Source: Planctomycetota bacterium (GTDB taxonomy: Bacteria > Planctomycetota > UBA1135 > UBA2386). From it: a DNA stretch of 8,966 nucleotides. The notes under the pieces are model-generated. The model searched no databases. It was not told the origin of the DNA and worked only from the letters and a program-made list of their open reading frames with translations. Shown one piece after another: positions 1 to 7,600 of the stretch (within the stretch, counting starts at the first letter, position 1; every line of letters starts with the position of its first letter). The stretch spans positions 1 through 8,966 of the forward strand of contig CANGSN010000101.1 of the NCBI GenBank assembly GCA_947455805.1. The letters run 5' to 3'. A program made the translations under genes and the position numbers.

Positions 1-1
1 C

Positions 2-1090
2 ATGCAGTTCGCGGTCGAAGCGGGCGCCGTCGTCGTCGCCACCGGCGGCACCGGCCAGATCTTCCGCGAGACCACCAACCCGACCGGCGCTTCGGGCGAC
101 GGCCAAGCGCTCTGCTTCCGCGCCGGGGCGCGCCTCGCCGACTGCGAGTACGTGCAGTTCCACCCAACCACGCTCTACATCGCCGGCGCCTCGCGCTTCC
201 TGATCAGCGAAGTGGTGCGCGGGGCCGGCGCCGTGCTGCGCGACCGCAACGGCGAGCCGGTGATGGCCGGCGTGCACCCGATGCGCGACCTGGCGCCGCG
301 CGACGTCGTCAGCCGCGCGATCCTCGATCGCATGGTGGCGACGAACGACACGCACGTCTACCTGGACCTCAGCACGGTGCAGGGCGACCCGCACAAGCTG
401 TTCCCGTCGATCGCCCGCATCTGCTCGACGTTCGACCTCGACCTGGCGAAGGATCCGATCCCGGTGCGCCCGGGTGCGCACTACTTCGTCGGCGGTGCTG
501 TCACCGACGGCGAAGGCCGCACCAGCGTGCCGGGCCTGTTCGCCGTCGGCGAAGCCGCCGCGTCGGGCCTGCACGGCGCCAACCGTCTGGCCTCGAACTC
601 GCTGCTGGAAGGTGCTGTGCTCGGCCAGGTGACCGGCCACGCCGCCGCCGAACTCTCGCGCCGACCGTTCCCCGGGCTGCCGCGCTCGGCACCGGGCCCG
701 CTGCTGGCGCAGGACCCGCCGCGCCTCTTGCACGACGACCTGCTCTACTCGCTGAAGAGCCTGATGTGGCGCCAGGTCGGCCTGCGCCGCCACCACGACG
801 GCCTGCAGGACGCCCGTTCGCGCATCGGCTACTGGCACCACTACCTGGTCAAGGCGCCGCTGCCGCTGCGCGCCAACTGCGAACTGGCGAACATGCTGAC
901 GGTCGCGGCGCTGGTCGCCGAAGCCGGCCTGCTGCGCGCCGAGTCGCGCGGCACCCACTTCCGCGACGACCATCCGCAGCGCGACGACGCGCGGTTCTGC
1001 CGCCGGATCTTCCTCCAGCGCGGTGCGGATGGTTCGATCGAGGCATCGCTCGGCCCGCAGCACGCGCCGACCGACAAGACGCACGCGTGA
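2..1090 (+). CDS. nadB: L-aspartate oxidase NadB, C-terminal ~362 residues (5' end outside window)
   Basis: NadB is the FAD flavoprotein that oxidises L-aspartate to iminoaspartate, the first step of de novo NAD synthesis; NadA then uses the product. The reading frame is open to the left edge, so the M at base 2 is probably internal. Family motifs in order (numbered from base 2): a flavin-binding ATGGTGQ at 13-19, QFHPTTLY (52-59), LAPRD (97-101), AHYFVGG (159-165) and HGANRLASNSLLEG (191-204). Aligned by eye with E. coli NadB, H54, E70, R100, H160 and R195 fall on active-site positions H244, E260, R290, H351 and R386, which implies about 190 missing N-terminal residues and a usual full length near 550. 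LASNS and the ESRGTHFRDDHP tail favour NadB over the related succinate dehydrogenase and fumarate reductase flavoproteins. The stop overlaps the start of hflX by 4 bp. Confidence 0.93.
   Translation: MQFAVEAGAVVVATGGTGQIFRETTNPTGASGDGQALCFRAGARLADCEYVQFHPTTLYIAGASRFLISEVVRGAGAVLRDRNGEPVMAGVHPMRDLAPRDVVSRAILDRMVATNDTHVYLDLSTVQGDPHKLFPSIARICSTFDLDLAKDPIPVRPGAHYFVGGAVTDGEGRTSVPGLFAVGEAAASGLHGANRLASNSLLEGAVLGQVTGHAAAELSRRPFPGLPRSAPGPLLAQDPPRLLHDDLLYSLKSLMWRQVGLRRHHDGLQDARSRIGYWHHYLVKAPLPLRANCELANMLTVAALVAEAGLLRAESRGTHFRDDHPQRDDARFCRRIFLQRGADGSIEASLGPQHAPTDKTHA
1087..1090 (+). promoter_or_regulatory. GTGA stop-start overlap of nadB and hflX
   Basis: The TGA stop of nadB (1088-1090) lies inside the GTGA that begins with the hflX GTG start (1087-1089). 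There is no gap in which a separate promoter or ribosome binding site could sit, so the two genes are probably one transcript with termination-reinitiation coupling. The structure is read directly from the sequence; the coupling is inferred. Confidence 0.8.
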
Positions 1091-2412
1091 AGAACGACAC
1101 TCCGATCGACGCCAGCAAGGGCCACCAGACCGAGGCCATCCTGTTCGGCATCGTGCCGATGGGCGATCCGCGCACCGCCGCCGAGGCGCTGCACGAGCTG
1201 CAGCTGCTCGCCGACACCGCCGACTTCGTCGCCGCCGGCTGCATGGTGCAGCACCGCCGCCACGCCGACCCGCACAGCTACCTCGGCAGCGGCAAGCTCG
1301 AAGAGCTCGCCGAGGTCGTCAAGCTGGCGCACAGCGGTGCTGTCATCTGCGACGACTCGCTGACGCCGAACCAGGCGAAGAACATCGAGACCGCGGTCGG
1401 CGTGCCGGTCATCGACCGCAGCGAACTGATCCTGCAGATCTTCGGCATGCACGCGCGCACACCGCAGGCCAAGCTGCAGGTCGAACTCGCCGCCCTGCAG
1501 TACGAGATGCCGCGGCTGCGCCGCCGCTGGACGCACCTCGAACGCCAACGCGGCGGCATCGGCGTGCGCGGTGGTGCCGGTGAGAAGCAGATCGACGTCG
1601 ACCGCAACCTGCTGCGCACGCGCATCGCCGCGATCCAGAAGGAGCTGAAGAAGGTCGAGGAGCACAAGGTTCGCGAAGTGCAGGGTCGCCCCGACCTCTT
1701 CACCATCGCGCTGGTCGGCTACACCAACGCCGGCAAGTCGTCGCTGATGAACCGGCTGACCGACGCCGGTGTGCTGGCCGAGAACCGGCTGTTCAGCACG
1801 CTCGACACGCGCACGCGCCCGTGGCGCCTGCCCGGCGGCCGCACCGTGCTGCTGACCGACACCGTCGGCTTCCTGCGCAAGCTGCCGCACCAGCTGGTCG
1901 CCAGCTTCCACGCGACGCTCGAGGAGGCGCTGCACGCCGACCTGCTGCTGGTGCTCGTCGACGGCAGTTCGGCCGAAGCCCAGGAGCAGCTGCGCACCGT
2001 CGACGAAGTGCTGGAGACGCTCGGCTCGGCGAACCTGCCGCGCATCACGGTGCTGAACAAGCTCGACCTCGTGCGCGACCGCGCCGACCTGACGCCGCTC
2101 TACGAAGCCGATCCGCGCGCGGTGGCGGTGTCGGTGCTGACCGGCGACGGCATGAACGACCTGTTCGCCGCGATCCAGAACCACCTGGCGTCGGTCGAGC
2201 AGCAGGTCGAACTGCTGCTGCCGCACACGGCTGGTGCGCTGCACGGCGAGATCCGCGCCAAGGCGACGGTGATCAGCGAGTTCTACACCGAGGCCGGCTG
2301 CCTGATGCGGCTGCAGGCGTCGGCGGCGCTGCTCGGGCGCTTGCTGGCCGAGGGTGCGCGCATGGCGGAGCCTGGCGATCGGCCGCCTCCGGACGGCGAA
2401 AGCCAGGGCTGA
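1087..2412 (+). CDS. hflX: HflX, ribosome-associated GTPase
   Basis: HflX is a cytoplasmic GTPase that binds the 50S subunit and splits or rescues stalled ribosomes, notably under heat stress. The 441 residues fit the family (E. coli about 426). The N-terminal HflX domain shows YLGSGKLEEL (65-74), LTPNQ (92-96), VIDRSELIL (108-116) and KLQVELAALQY (129-139). A glycine-rich GGIGVRGGAGEKQ (156-168) leads into a helical, probably coiled-coil, stretch at about 172-197. The G domain has G1 GYTNAGKSS (211-219), a G2 threonine near T238, G3 DTVGF (258-262), G4 NKLD (324-327) and a G5-like SVLTGDG (349-355). I chose GTG 1087 because it gives the normal N-terminus and overlaps the nadB stop as GTGA; no Shine-Dalgarno precedes it, so translational coupling is likely. 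ATGs further upstream would lie deep inside nadB. The ordinary family signature is RGPGE; here there is one extra residue (RGGAGE). Confidence 0.95.
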   Translation: MKNDTPIDASKGHQTEAILFGIVPMGDPRTAAEALHELQLLADTADFVAAGCMVQHRRHADPHSYLGSGKLEELAEVVKLAHSGAVICDDSLTPNQAKNIETAVGVPVIDRSELILQIFGMHARTPQAKLQVELAALQYEMPRLRRRWTHLERQRGGIGVRGGAGEKQIDVDRNLLRTRIAAIQKELKKVEEHKVREVQGRPDLFTIALVGYTNAGKSSLMNRLTDAGVLAENRLFSTLDTRTRPWRLPGGRTVLLTDTVGFLRKLPHQLVASFHATLEEALHADLLLVLVDGSSAEAQEQLRTVDEVLETLGSANLPRITVLNKLDLVRDRADLTPLYEADPRAVAVSVLTGDGMNDLFAAIQNHLASVEQQVELLLPHTAGALHGEIRAKATVISEFYTEAGCLMRLQASAALLGRLLAEGARMAEPGDRPPPDGESQG

Positions 2413-2455
2413 GGGTCTTGGCGGACAGCCGCGGCGGGTACACGATCGACTGCCG
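2413..2455. other. Short spacer between hflX and the repeat-protein gene
   Basis: These 43 bp lie between two genes on the same strand. I see no Shine-Dalgarno sequence, no hairpin with a T-run and no clear -10/-35 pair. Transcription could continue from hflX, or a promoter could lie inside the 3' end of hflX; the sequence does not decide. Confidence 0.5.
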
Positions 2456-2539
2456 ATGTCCGCGTCGTCGCCTAGCCCGAGGCTCTCCTGTGTCGCCGCT
2501 GCTTTGCTGCTGCTGGCCAGTGGTGCGCGCGTGTCAGCG
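2456..2539 (+). other. Signal peptide of the repeat protein (residues 1-28)
   Basis: A short N-region carrying R9 is followed by a hydrophobic core (CVAAALLLLA, residues 12-21) and a small-residue site VSA just before Q29. This fits Sec export with signal peptidase I cleavage after A28. There is no lipobox cysteine and no twin arginine. The cleavage position is inferred from the -3/-1 rule. Confidence 0.85.
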
Positions 2540-4636
2540 CAACTGCCGACGATCGACGTCCGGGTTTGGGGCGCAGCGAACAGCGACAGCGCCGTGCATT
2601 CGGTGCCCGCAGTCGAGGTGGTCGCCTCCGCGGAGGCGACGGCGATTCGCAGAGCGGACGGCAGCGTCTTCGTTCGTGGTCGGGTCTACCTCCCAGTGCC
2701 GACGCCACCGTCGGGAGAAGGCTACGTCGCCATAGCACCCGGTAGCTGCTGCGTCGGCCTTCTCTCGGATGGCACGCTGCGCCAATGGGGCGCTTGGATC
2801 TCTCCCACGCAACCGCTTCCGCCGACGTCACCGGCCGGAATGCCCTTCAAGCGCATCGCGGCGGGCGAGACGTTTGCGGTAGCGATTCGAGGGGACGGGT
2901 CGCTCGTTGCCTGGGGCACGAACCACCCAACCTGGCAACAGCTGACCGTGCCAACCCTGCCCGCCCCGCTCAGCTTCGTCGACGTCGCGGTCGGCGATGC
3001 GTTCGGCGTGGCCCTCGTCTCGGATGGCACGGTGCGAGCCTGGGGTGCAGCACTTTGGGGTGTCACAACGGTGCCGACGCTGACACCGGGCATCACCTGG
3101 GCCCAGTTGGCGACCGGCGCCGCGCACTGTCTCGGTTTGCAGTCCGACGGACAGGTGCAAGCCTGGGGCAACAACACGTTCGGCCAGTGCACCCCACCCC
3201 CGCTGCCGCCCGGCGTGGTCTACACGCGCGTTGTCGCCGGCGACTGGCACAGTTTCGCGCGGCGCTCGGACGGACAGTGGGTCGCCTTTGGCGACAACGG
3301 CTACGGCCAGTGCGATATCCCACCGCTACCGCCTGGCTGCCACTACGAACAGATGGATGGCGGCGATTTTCATTCCGTCGCCCTCCGCTCAGACGGCGAG
3401 GTCGTGGTGTTCGGCGCCGACCAGGCCCTGCATTCGTCACCTCCGCGCCTCGGCGACAAGCGCTCGATCACGAAGGTGGCGCTCGGTGCCACGCATGCGA
3501 TCGCCAATGTCGATGACGGCATGTCTGCGCCTTGGGGATTCGCCCCCACGATCCTGTCGCTTCCACTCGTCTTGCCGCTCGGAGTGGCAGCAATGGATGT
3601 CGCCGCTGGACACTCGTTCTCGCTGGTGCTCGGCAGCGATGGGCTGATTCGGGCAAATGGAGACAACACGTTTGGTCAGCTCAACGTCCCCACCTTGCCA
3701 CCTGGAGTGAGCTACGTCGGCATGGGCACGGGGCCCAACCACACCATCGCCATCCGATCGGACGGCACGGCCATTGGCTTCGGTCAGAACAACTCAGGCC
3801 AATGCAACGTGCCATCTTTGCCGCCAGGACTCAGCTACCTACAAGCCGACGGCGGTTGGAACCAGAGCACCCTGCTTAGATCTGACGGTCTGGCCACCCG
3901 GATCGGCAGTTCGTCCTGGCCAGGACCTCCACCACCACCTGCAGGAACCCAGTTTACGCAAGTGGCGCAGGGAGACAGCGTCGGAGCCGCCCTGTGCAGC
4001 AACGGGCAGGTCGTCACCTGGGGCCCCGTGACGTTGCCGCCACCATCGGCCGGCACGGTCTACGTAGCGGTTGCCTGCGGGGACTTCTTCGTTGCGGCGC
4101 TTCGTTCCGACGGTCAAGTGGTCACGCGCCACTACCTCACTTGGCTGCAGGAGCCACTGGAGCCCCCCCAACTGCCACCGGGCCGCTCCTACCTGAGCAT
4201 CGACGCCTGCCAGAACAGCTGCGCCGCACTCGTCGGCCCGACCAGCACCTACACCAGCTTCGCCAACGGCTGCGCCGGCACGCGGCCGGTGAGCCAACTG
4301 ATCCCGCGCGATACGCCGCGCCTCGGTCGCACCCTGCGCGTCAACGTGACCGAACTGCCGCTCGGCGCGGCCCTGTTGGCGTTCGGCTGGAACCGTGTGC
4401 CCGGTGGCGCATCCCTCGCACCGCTCGGCATGCCTGGCTGCACAGCGCACGTCGTGCCCGACGCCTTCGTGCCGCTGGTCGGCGCCAACGGCAGTGCGGT
4501 CTTCACGCTGCCGCTGCCGTTCGACGTGACCCTGATCGGCGCCACGTTCCACCAGCAGGCCTTCGTACTCGACCCGAACGCCAACGCGCTCGGCGCCGTG
4601 CTGTCCGACGCCGCGACCGCGGTCGTCGGTCTTTGA
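2456..4636 (+). CDS. Secreted RCC1-type repeat protein with C-terminal planctomycete-like module
   Basis: A predicted exported protein of 726 residues; no specific function can be assigned. Residues 1-28 form a signal peptide. From about residue 67 to 590 it is built of short RCC1/BNR-like units with a GxxHxxALRSDGxxxxWG core, often followed by NxxGQCxxP and LPPGxxY. Such repeats form beta-propellers that bind proteins or other ligands. Residues ~597-726 form a separate module with two cysteines (C606 in NGCAG, C662 in PGC), an LDPNANALG motif and an Ile/Val-rich end; from memory it resembles the C-terminal module of many secreted planctomycete proteins, perhaps for surface retention or sorting. 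The ATG at 2456 is chosen because it puts the signal peptide at the N-terminus; the upstream in-frame ATG at 2354 lies inside hflX and would bury it. No Shine-Dalgarno precedes the start. The repeats use more A/T-ending codons than the C-terminal module or the neighbouring genes. No catalytic motif is seen. Confidence 0.85.
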   Translation: MSASSPSPRLSCVAAALLLLASGARVSAQLPTIDVRVWGAANSDSAVHSVPAVEVVASAEATAIRRADGSVFVRGRVYLPVPTPPSGEGYVAIAPGSCCVGLLSDGTLRQWGAWISPTQPLPPTSPAGMPFKRIAAGETFAVAIRGDGSLVAWGTNHPTWQQLTVPTLPAPLSFVDVAVGDAFGVALVSDGTVRAWGAALWGVTTVPTLTPGITWAQLATGAAHCLGLQSDGQVQAWGNNTFGQCTPPPLPPGVVYTRVVAGDWHSFARRSDGQWVAFGDNGYGQCDIPPLPPGCHYEQMDGGDFHSVALRSDGEVVVFGADQALHSSPPRLGDKRSITKVALGATHAIANVDDGMSAPWGFAPTILSLPLVLPLGVAAMDVAAGHSFSLVLGSDGLIRANGDNTFGQLNVPTLPPGVSYVGMGTGPNHTIAIRSDGTAIGFGQNNSGQCNVPSLPPGLSYLQADGGWNQSTLLRSDGLATRIGSSSWPGPPPPPAGTQFTQVAQGDSVGAALCSNGQVVTWGPVTLPPPSAGTVYVAVACGDFFVAALRSDGQVVTRHYLTWLQEPLEPPQLPPGRSYLSIDACQNSCAALVGPTSTYTSFANGCAGTRPVSQLIPRDTPRLGRTLRVNVTELPLGAALLAFGWNRVPGGASLAPLGMPGCTAHVVPDAFVPLVGANGSAVFTLPLPFDVTLIGATFHQQAFVLDPNANALGAVLSDAATAVVGL
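2723..4225 (+). repeat. Tandem RCC1-type repeats with ~41-residue (123 bp) period
   Basis: Taking the first residue of each SDG-like turn as a marker, units fall at residues 104, 146, 189, 230, 271, 312, 353, 394, 435, 476, 515 and 551, with a weaker earlier one (ADG) at 67. Spacings from 104 onward are 42, 43, then seven in a row of exactly 41, then 39 and 36. Well-kept units carry WGxNxxGQC and LPPGxxY, for example near residues 237-255, 278-296, 402-420 and 443-461. The unit around 353 keeps DDG and a WG-like PWG but has lost NxxGQC. Classical RCC1 blades are about 50-70 residues, so these are short-type bacterial RCC1 repeats. Confidence 0.85.
4244..4636 (+). other. C-terminal module of the repeat protein (residues ~597-726)
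   Basis: The RCC1 pattern stops near residue 590. After it come SFANGCAG, then PRLGRTLRVNV, a Leu/Ala stretch with ALLAFGWN, PLGMPGC, LPLPFDVTLIGATFHQQ and VLDPNANALG, ending almost at the C-terminus. Alternating hydrophobic strands and two cysteines suggest a compact beta-sandwich with a possible disulfide. From memory the same order (PRLG, then LGxPGC, then an FxxQxxVLDPxAN-like motif) closes many secreted planctomycete proteins; its function is not known to me. GC-ending codons rise sharply here compared with the repeats. Confidence 0.6.
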
Positions 4637-4653
4637 GCCGCGAGCAACGGCTC
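4635..4653. terminator. Small hairpin at the convergent gene junction (repeat-gene side)
   Basis: GAGCCG (4635-4640) pairs with CGGCTC (4648-4653) around a 7-nt loop. The left arm includes the last two bases of the repeat-gene stop codon. No T-run follows on either strand, so this is not a classical intrinsic terminator; it may help end transcription or protect a 3' end. Confidence 0.35.
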
Positions 4654-4663
4654 GCAACCGCGC

Positions 4664-4676
4664 GCGGCGAGGCCGC
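4664..4676. terminator. Small hairpin just past the pyruvate carboxylase stop
   Basis: GCGGC (4664-4668) pairs with GCCGC (4672-4676) around a GAG loop. On the minus strand it begins 2 nt after the pyc stop. It overlaps a 10-bp palindrome (4658-4667). There is no T-run, and the stem could arise by chance in sequence this GC-rich. Confidence 0.3.
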
Positions 4677-4678
4677 CG

Positions 4679-7600
4679 CTACTTCTTGCCGTCGAGCACG
4701 AGCAGCAGGTCCTGCGCCTTCACCGCCGCCTTGACGTCGGTGCACAGCTCGCGCACCACCCCGGCGATCGGCGCGCGCACGATCGTCTCCATCTTCATCG
4801 CCTCGAGCGTCAGCAGCGGCTCGCCTTCGACCACCGCCTGGCCTTCGCGCACGTGCAGCACGATGACGCGGCCCGGCATCGGCGCGCCGACTTCCCCGGC
4901 ATTGGCCGGATCGGCGCGGCGGCGCTGCTCGCCTTCCTTCTGCAGCGAGCGGTCGGCGACGACGATCTGGCGGTTCTGCCCGTTCAGCTTGAAGTAGACG
5001 GTGACGTTGCCCTCTTCGTCCGGCTCGCTCTTCGCCTCGAGCGCGACGACCAGCGTCTTGCCCGGTTCGAGTTCGACCCAGACCTCCTGGCCCATGTCGA
5101 GGCCGTAGAAGTAGACCGGCGTCGGCAGCAGCGAGACGTCGCCGCAGCGGTTCTGGAAGGCGAAGAACTCGTCCATGACGCGCGGGTAGAGCGCGTAGCT
5201 GACGACGTCGCGCATCGCCGGCTCGCGGCCGAGCCGCGACTGCACGTGCGCGCGCGCCTTGGCGAAGTCGAACGGCGCCATGCCGTCGCTCGGCCGGCCC
5301 TGCAGCACCGGCAGGCCCTTCAGCACGGCGGCGCGCAGGTCGTCGGGGAAGCCGCCGGGCGGGTGGCCCAGGTAGCCCTGGAAGTACTGCACCACGCTCT
5401 GCGGGAAGTCGAGGCGCTTGCTCTCGAGCAGGATCTTCTGCTTCGTCGCCGCGGTCGATGCCGGCAGGCCGTCGCGCATCACCAGCAGGTCGTTCTGCAC
5501 CAGGAAGATCGCGAAGTCGCCGACCATCTTGCTCGACGGCGTCACCTTCGGGATGTCGCCGCACAGCTGGTTGACCACGGCGAACGCGTGGCGCACGTCG
5601 GCCCAGCGGTCGAGCAGGCCGAGCGACGCGACCTGCGGGCGCAGGTTGCTGTACTGGCCGCCCGGGATCTCGTGGTAGTAGACCTCGCTGGTGCTGCTCT
5701 TCAGGCCGCACTCGAACGGCGCGTAGAACTCGCGCACCGCCTCCCAGTAGTCGGCGAGCGGCTGCATCGCCTTGTTGGTCAGGCCGGTCTCGCGCGCCGC
5801 ACCGCGCAGGGCGGCGATCAGCGCGTTCATGCTCGGCTGCGAAGTGAGGCCCGCCATCGGCGACAGCGCGGTGTCGACGATGTGCACGCCGGAGTCGATC
5901 GCCGCCATGTAGGTGGCGATGCCGTTGCCGGAGGTGTCGTGCGTGTGCAGTGCGATCGGCAGCTGCGTCACCGCGCGCAGGCGCGAGACCAGCATGCGCG
6001 CCGCCTGCGGGCGCAGCAGGCCGGCCATGTCCTTGATGCACAGGATGTGCGCCCCCATGCCCTCGATCCGGCGCGCCAGATCGGCGTAGTAGTCGAGGCC
6101 GTACTTGGTGCGCGCCGGGTTGTCGACGTCGCCGGTGTAGCACATCGCCACCTCGGCCAGCTTGCCGGTCTTCAGCACGCGCTGCACCGAGACCTCCATC
6201 GAGTCGAGGTCGTTGAGGCTGTCGAACACGCGGAACACGTCGATGCCGTGTTCGGCTGCTTCGTCGATGAACGCCTCGACGACGTTCTGTGGGTAGCTCG
6301 TGTAGCCGACGGCGTTGGCGCCGCGCAGCAGCATCTGGTGCAGCACGTTCGGGATCGCCTTCTTCAGCTGCACCAGCCGGTCCCACGGATCCTCGTTGAG
6401 GAAGCGGTAGGCGACGTCGAAGGTGGCGCCGCCCCACGACTCGATCGAGAACAGCTGGTGCTGCACGTGCGCCGTCGCCGACGCGATCGCCAGCATGTCC
6501 TTGGTGCGCACGCGCGTCGCCAGCAGCGACTGGTGCGCGTCGCGCATCGTGGTGTCGGTCAAGAGCGGCTTCTTCTGCCGCTTGATCCACTCCACCACCT
6601 TGCCCGGGCCGCCTTCGGCCAGGATGTGCGCGGTGCCCGGCGGCGGCGAGCCGACCGGCACCGGCGGCACCGGCGCGGGTTCGCACGCGGCGGGCGACAG
6701 CCGCTGTTCCTTCTTGATGGTCGGGTGGCCGTTGACGACGAGGTCGCCGAGGTAGGCGAGCAGCTTGGTCGCGCGGTCCTTGCCCGGCTTGATGTCGAAC
6801 AGCTGCGGCGTCTCGTCGAGGAAGCGCGTCCAGGTGGCACCGGCGAGGAAGCTCGGGTGCGCCAGCACGTTCTGCAGGAACGCGAGGTTCGTCTTCACGC
6901 CGCGGATGCGGAACTCGCGCAGTGCTCGGATGCCCTTCGTCGCCGCCTGCTGGAGCGTCTGCCCGTAGGTGATGCTCTTCACCAGCAGCGAGTCGTAGTG
7001 GCCGCTGACGACGGTGCCGGCGAGGCCGTCGCCGCCGTCGAGGCGCAGGCCGAAGCCGCCCGGCGCGCGGTAGGCGACGATGGTGCCGGTGTCGGGGAAG
7101 AAGTCGTTCTGCGGATCCTCGGCGGTGATGCGGCACTGGATCGCACAGCCGCGCGGCTTGACGTCGTCCTGGCTGCGCAGGCCGATCTCGGGGTCGCTCA
7201 GGCGATGGCCCTGCTCGATGCGGATCTGCGCCTGCACCAGGTCGATGCCGGTGATCTGCTCGGTGACCGTGTGCTCGACCTGCAGCCGCGGGTTGACCTC
7301 GATGAAGTAGTGCTGGCCGCCAGCGACCAGGTACTCGAACGTGCCGGCGTTGTGGTAGCCGGCGGCGCGCGCCAGCTTCAGCGAGTCGGCGAACAGCGCC
7401 TGCCGCACCGTCTCGGCGAGGTTCGGCGCCGGTGCGATCTCGACAACCTTCTGGTGGCGTCGCTGCACCGAGCAGTCGCGTTCGTGCAGGTGCACGACGT
7501 TGCCGTGGGTGTCGCCGAGGATCTGCACCTCGATGTGCCGCACGCGCGGCAGGTACTTCTCGACGAACACCACCGGGCTGCCGAACGCCGCCAGCGACTC

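Noticed and set aside
2..1090. Succinate dehydrogenase or fumarate reductase flavoprotein instead of NadB
   Set aside because: GANRLASNS and the ESRGTHFRDDHP ending match NadB, and the neighbour is hflX, not Sdh/Frd iron-sulfur or membrane subunits.
841..2244. A 467-codon minus-strand open frame opposite nadB and hflX
   Set aside because: Antisense shadow rich in Val, Gln, Arg and Asp with no domain; hflX on the plus strand has all GTPase motifs.
2354..2455. An upstream in-frame ATG that would extend the repeat protein by 34 residues
   Set aside because: It lies inside the 3' end of hflX and would place the signal peptide away from the N-terminus; the ATG at 2456 fits export.
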